Positions 5,335 to 8,818 of a DNA stretch of 8,818 nucleotides are shown here, piece by piece (position 1 is the stretch's first letter; every line of letters begins with the position of its first letter). The notes under the pieces were generated by a model. It was not told the origin of the DNA and did no database searches. It was given only the letters and a program-made list of their open reading frames with translations. Location of the stretch: the NCBI GenBank assembly GCA_016763395.1, contig JAESTW010000014.1, forward strand, positions 1 to 8,818, read 5' to 3'. Source of the stretch: Kofleriaceae bacterium (lineage in GTDB: Bacteria; Myxococcota_A; Polyangia; Haliangiales; Haliangiaceae). Position numbers and translations under genes: made by a program.

Positions 5335-8300
5335 GCGCCGGCTCCTGTCCTCGTGTCGGTGGGGCTACGGTTTCAATGGGAAGCTCGAGATCGGGATACT
5401 TCGCATGCAGCGCAACCATCGCAGAGATGATACTGGCTTTGTTGCAGATGGCAATCGTAACGCTCTGTCGACTGAGAATTTCTCCAACAACGACGGCTGC
5501 CGCGGGACTCTTGAGCCCTTCTTGCTCCAGAAAACGCAAACATCGGCGTTTGGCGACTCCGCCCGCATTAACGCGAGAAAGCACGGACAGGAAGTAGTGC
5601 TTGAGGTCGCTGAGCTTTTGCAAATCGTCTGCCGCATATCGCTCCAGGTAATTGGTCACGAAGTTTTGCAGGCGAGTTGACGGATGCTCGCTGAGTTTCG
5701 CTAGGTACTCCTGCCCGTCTTCATCTCGAAAGTGCTCCAGAATCAACTTCTGACCTAACTGCTGAATCTCAGGCCGGACAGAATCACAGATCGCAATTAG
5801 TGCAGCCGGGCCCAATTCGTCGCTGGCAAAACCCGTTTCCAAAAACTCGATAGCGAAGGCACGAGTATCATCCCATTTGGCGTCCAGAAGGCGAGCGAGC
5901 GCCGGCATGGTCAAACGAAAACGGTCTACTGACGCTTTGCACTTCTTCCATGCGTCGTGACGAACGGCGACCATCTCGTGATCGGCCAATCCTACTAAGT
6001 CAAAAAGCGTAAAAGATTCCGCTTCGAGCCGTCCCAAATAGATCAAGCCGAGTTGGCGAGCATGAGGCGATTTGAGGCGCAAGAGACGCATGACGTGACT
6101 CTGGTCGGCGGCTGGCAAGACTGCCAAGAGTTCCGGGCTTTGCAATAGCAAAATGGCATTTGCGGGCGCGCCTTTAGGAAGTTTTCGTAGGAGAGCTTCA
6201 CTCAGCGCCAATGCAATCGCGCTAGCAAACGAAGAATCGTGTTGCGCAACTCGTAAGATGGTCTCGTAGGCGCCAAGTCGCAAGTCCTCCAATTCGTGCA
6301 GCGCCAAATGTACGAAGAGTTCTGGGTACCGCGAAAGTTCCGATTGTGGCAGCTTGCCCAGAAGCTCGGTACCGACCAAACGGATCGAAGGGTGCTCAGA
6401 TTCGAGTAGAGCAATCAACAGATCTTGCGGTACCGAATTGGCAAAAGCTCGATTGTGCAGCAGCAACTGAGCACCAACTTCTTGAACTGCGACGATGGAA
6501 TGCGTCAGTAAATCACGCAGCACTTCTTCGCCCAAGGTGCTTGCTTGCTCCTTACATGACGTCAGCAATATGTCCACAAACTCGAGGAAGAGGCTGGTAT
6601 CCCGAGAATCATCACTCGTCCGGATACTCCCAATCACCCGAGCGACGATCAGCTGCTCTAGTTTTGTGGGCAGTAGCGCGCCACGGAACACGGTTCGGAC
6701 AAACTCGCGATTGTCGCTATAGGCGCTCATAATCAGCGATGCCCAAAGTTCACTATCATCTACAATCGGGTACTGCAATCGCAGCCACTGATGAGCGTGT
6801 ACTCGCGCCTCTAACAAGCGCGAGTGGCACAGTACCATCGCCAAACCTGCGTCCACGGGATGTACCCGGACAAGCTCAAAGCCAAGCTCCGCCGAGCATA
6901 CGTACCTAGCAGACACCAACATTTTCAGTACATCGATATCGAGGTTGGCTAAAAACTTAGGACAATCACGCAACACAGCCACGGACAATCGGTGTACAGC
7001 CTCGTTAGTACTTCCGTCAATTAGGTGCAACAGGGCTTCCGGCCGCTGCTCCCACAGCTCAGGGAATGCTTCCTGGCGTGCATTTGGAGTTCCTATGGGC
7101 TTATGAACCTGCGCCTGCATCCAGCCACTTGCGCCGTCACCAGAGCTCGGGTGTTTTTCATTCTGTCCGAACAGCAGATAGTTTGCCGCTATGTTTCGAT
7201 TCGATATATCCTCATAGGGAAGCAACACTCCGACGGCCATCGGAACGAAATCCGATGATGAATCTGAGCCCAAACGTCGCAGGCTTCGAGCGACCCGCTT
7301 GCGCAAATAGAGGCGCGTCCAGCGCGTAAACGCCTGATCTTTGCCATAGTAGTAACTTCGGTTTGCCTTGGTGGTCTCAAAACGGTGCGCGACAATGCCA
7401 AAAATCTCGCCATCGCCCCGGTACTCCGCCGCCTTGAAAAGTGTTCGGACAGCCGAAAAACTCCCATACTCTAGCGGTAGCGAACGTAAGCATGAACACA
7501 GAGCTGCGCGAACGACTTCTCCACCATGGCGGTACAATGTCACAATGGTCTCGGACAAACCGCGGTGCCCTTCGGTGATCGCGTCCTGAAGCAGTACATT
7601 CAACGCATCAGCATCCTGAGTTCGTACAGCGCTCGCCATCTTGGGCGGCAAGGCTGCCAATTGCTGGCTCTGAAGCCGTGCAAGCAATACATCGTCAGCA
7701 ACCCTCTTGCCAAGCATGCGCAACGCTTCGTAGGCAATCCCGATGACATGAGCGGGGCAACTCGAATTCGCCTGCTCACGAAACATCTCAATCGCCGTCA
7801 TTGCCGGCGCTCCGCCACATCGGCCCAGCGCCCACAGCAGACAATAAATTCTAGTCGTCTGGCCTTCTTGGCAAGTGCCCATCAGCTCGATCAGCATTGG
7901 TTCGGCCTGAGGCAAGCCCAGTTCTCCAACACGCCAAATGATTCGGTCCAGTGGCCGGCTCGATCGCTCGCCTTCGCTCAGCGCACTGAGTAGCACCCGG
8001 TTTCGAGCTCGCTCCTCGTCGCTGAGCCCTGTTGATGATGGGGCTACCGATGACGAGGCTACGGTAGTCTCTTCGACGGCAACGCTCGATGACAGTCCAT
8101 CCGCCGAATAGCCCTTCTTCTCCTTCGAAGCGACGAGTTTGTCGAATATGCCCTGAGCCTTCCGCTCAGAAACTGGCTCCTCCGTCTTCGTTCCCTCTTT
8201 CAGTAGCGAGCCCCGCCGGCCGTAGCGAAAATTGACGACAAACTGGTCCGGTCCAAGTTCGCATAGTTCGACCTCGTAAACCTTGTCAGAGTTTCCCTCT

Positions 8301-8335
8301 TGGAAGTAGAGAGTAGTTTTGGAGACGAGTCGCAT
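5324..8335 (-). CDS. WGR-domain HEAT/ARM-repeat protein, retron type XIII partner
   Basis: This is a 1003-residue soluble protein. Residues 1-76 form a WGR domain: a strand of the TTLYFQEGNSDKVYEVEL type, the signature turn as YGRRG (38-42) in place of the literal WGR, and a closing helix ending KEKKGY. WGR domains in PARPs bind DNA ends and nicks, and in bacteria they occur in MolR-like proteins. A Ser/Thr-rich linker follows (about 80-105). The rest, to the end, is almost all paired amphipathic helices rich in Leu and Ala, as in HEAT or ARM solenoids (for example around the EHPSIRLVGTELLGKL and ELEDLRLGAYETIL helices). No enzyme motif is visible. I chose ATG 8333-8335 because the WGR fold begins right after it; a TTG at 8354-8356 would add seven residues. 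It is first in the retron operon and overlaps the SWIM gene by 11 bp. A scaffold or nucleic-acid sensing role is plausible but inferred. Confidence 0.85.
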   Translation of the reverse strand: MRLVSKTTLYFQEGNSDKVYEVELCELGPDQFVVNFRYGRRGSLLKEGTKTEEPVSERKAQGIFDKLVASKEKKGYSADGLSSSVAVEETTVASSSVAPSSTGLSDEERARNRVLLSALSEGERSSRPLDRIIWRVGELGLPQAEPMLIELMGTCQEGQTTRIYCLLWALGRCGGAPAMTAIEMFREQANSSCPAHVIGIAYEALRMLGKRVADDVLLARLQSQQLAALPPKMASAVRTQDADALNVLLQDAITEGHRGLSETIVTLYRHGGEVVRAALCSCLRSLPLEYGSFSAVRTLFKAAEYRGDGEIFGIVAHRFETTKANRSYYYGKDQAFTRWTRLYLRKRVARSLRRLGSDSSSDFVPMAVGVLLPYEDISNRNIAANYLLFGQNEKHPSSGDGASGWMQAQVHKPIGTPNARQEAFPELWEQRPEALLHLIDGSTNEAVHRLSVAVLRDCPKFLANLDIDVLKMLVSARYVCSAELGFELVRVHPVDAGLAMVLCHSRLLEARVHAHQWLRLQYPIVDDSELWASLIMSAYSDNREFVRTVFRGALLPTKLEQLIVARVIGSIRTSDDSRDTSLFLEFVDILLTSCKEQASTLGEEVLRDLLTHSIVAVQEVGAQLLLHNRAFANSVPQDLLIALLESEHPSIRLVGTELLGKLPQSELSRYPELFVHLALHELEDLRLGAYETILRVAQHDSSFASAIALALSEALLRKLPKGAPANAILLLQSPELLAVLPAADQSHVMRLLRLKSPHARQLGLIYLGRLEAESFTLFDLVGLADHEMVAVRHDAWKKCKASVDRFRLTMPALARLLDAKWDDTRAFAIEFLETGFASDELGPAALIAICDSVRPEIQQLGQKLILEHFRDEDGQEYLAKLSEHPSTRLQNFVTNYLERYAADDLQKLSDLKHYFLSVLSRVNAGGVAKRRCLRFLEQEGLKSPAAAVVVGEILSRQSVTIAICNKASIISAMVALHAKYPDLELPIETVAPPTRGQEPAHAV
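5342..5346 (-). promoter_or_regulatory. Shine-Dalgarno site for the SWIM gene
   Basis: AGGAG on the minus strand lies 7 nt before the ATG at 5334, inside the end of the WGR-HEAT gene. It fixes the SWIM gene start and is much the strongest ribosome site seen in the retron. The WGR-HEAT and RT genes have only weak ones. Confidence 0.8.
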
Positions 8336-8359
8336 GGGGAATCCGGAACCTAACAAAGA

Positions 8360-8387
8360 CCTATGACACCTCGATTAGTAGCCTCAA
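8360..8387 (-). promoter_or_regulatory. Tentative promoter of the retron operon
   Basis: In the 84-bp gap before the WGR-HEAT gene, the minus strand carries TTGAGG (8387-8382) and CATAGG (8365-8360) 16 nt apart. This is a poor but correctly spaced match to a sigma-70 promoter. Transcription would start near 8353, leaving a leader of about 18 nt to the ATG at 8335, which would exclude the upstream TTG start. The match is weak enough to be chance. Read-through from the gene to the right is an alternative. Confidence 0.2.
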
Positions 8388-8419
8388 AACGGCGGACAGA
8401 AGTAACGAGCCATTCACGC

Positions 8420-8818
8420 CTAAACAAGTCCGAAGCGTTTGCGATAACGGATATCCACTCGCTCGATTGCCTCTGTGTTTATGCCAAGCCTTTGGCCCAG
8501 AGCGACGACGCCTTGGTATGCTGTTTCGTCTCGCTGGCCTGAAGCGTAGACTGCTCCCAAGCTGGAATCGATCTGGTACGCCTGTGCATACCCCTTGAGT
8601 TGGGCGCAGCGCTCGGTCTGGATCGCCAGGCCGGCCCCGAGGCTGGAGAGTCGTTCCGCTTCACCAGCATCGACATCCCCATCGCTCAATGCCAATGCCC
8701 AAGTCAGCATCAGCATGGTTTCTCGGACAGGACCTACGGTGCATTCCCCTAGCTCGGCGGCACTGAGAGGTGGCTTTTGAACAATTTCATCGAGAGTACC
8801 CATGTCCGGCGTAATAAA
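8420..8818 (-). CDS. TerB-like domain protein, probably cut at its 5' end
   Basis: The frame ends at TAG 8420-8422 and stays open to the right edge. An ATG at 8801-8803 would give 127 residues, but no ribosome site precedes it and five more in-frame codons (FITPD) lead to the edge, so the true start may lie outside. The sequence is all-helical, with a TerB-type pattern: a hydrophobic helix (ETMLMLTWALAL), then SDGDVDAGEAERL (residues 40-52 from the ATG), like the acidic metal-binding turn of TerB domains, and a final helix after LGINTEA. TerB domains occur in tellurite resistance and stress proteins and in several defence-linked contexts. It lies 84 bp upstream of the retron on the same strand. 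A link to the retron is not shown, and the family call is moderate. Confidence 0.5.
   Translation of the reverse strand, partial: FITPDMGTLDEIVQKPPLSAAELGECTVGPVRETMLMLTWALALSDGDVDAGEAERLSSLGAGLAIQTERCAQLKGYAQAYQIDSSLGAVYASGQRDETAYQGVVALGQRLGINTEAIERVDIRYRKRFGLV

Noticed and set aside
4666..5430. A 254-residue open frame on the plus strand, with some hydrophobic stretches.
   Set aside because: It lies opposite the SWIM gene, whose strand has recognisable domains and a good ribosome site. The plus-strand product matches no family I recognise.
6202..7467. Minus- and plus-strand frames of 70-128 residues inside the WGR-HEAT gene.
   Set aside because: The long frame gives a continuous 1003-residue helical-repeat protein with no interruption. 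The others are shadows with atypical composition.
1308..8399. The 8-mer GCGGACAG at 1308-1315 and again at 8392-8399, flanking the retron in the same orientation, as possible attachment or insertion repeats.
   Set aside because: Eight bases is too short to stand out in a window of this size, and no integrase, transposase or tRNA lies nearby.

Overview
The window carries a complete retron: a reverse transcriptase (RT) gene, its msr-msd non-coding RNA, and two accessory protein genes, all on the minus strand. Flanking it are one apparently unrelated membrane protein gene and two gene fragments cut by the window edges. The organism looks like a Gram-negative bacterium of mid G+C. The RT resembles the long Mx162-type enzymes of myxobacteria, with an extended charged N-terminus followed by a compact RT core. 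That points weakly to Myxococcota or a relative, but nothing here settles the taxonomy.

Layout, left to right. At 1-174 (+) is the 3' end of an unrecognised gene. It converges on a roughly ten-helix membrane protein of the drug/metabolite-transporter type (209-1264, -). About 200 bp without a gene (1265-1460) separates that from the retron. The retron occupies about 1461-8335. In transcription order (right to left) it consists of a WGR-HEAT/ARM repeat protein (5324-8335), a winged-helix/SWIM zinc-finger protein (3274-5334) that overlaps it by 11 bp, the msr-msd RNA (about 3035-3267), and the RT (1461-3020). Upstream of the retron, cut by the right edge, is a gene with a probable TerB-like domain (8420-8818, -).

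The retron call rests on several independent signs. The RT has a YADD active site plus the two retron-specific motifs, NAxxH (here NATPH, region X) and VTG (region Y). Directly upstream is a noncoding stretch with a perfect 13-bp inverted repeat at its two ends (a1/a2), a GC-rich msr hairpin, and a 26-bp msd stem with one bulged A. The two partner genes match what I remember of the retron type XIII architecture (ARM-repeat protein plus winged-helix SWIM protein). By analogy with characterised retrons, the RT and its msDNA would form a complex that restrains the partner proteins until a phage disturbs it. How this type acts is, as far as I know, not established, so the roles of the WGR-HEAT and SWIM proteins here are inference.

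Two layout details stand out. The a1 repeat starts only 6 nt after the SWIM gene's stop codon, and the RT start lies only 14 nt past a2. The RNA therefore fills the gap between two coding regions and may be cut from a polycistronic transcript.
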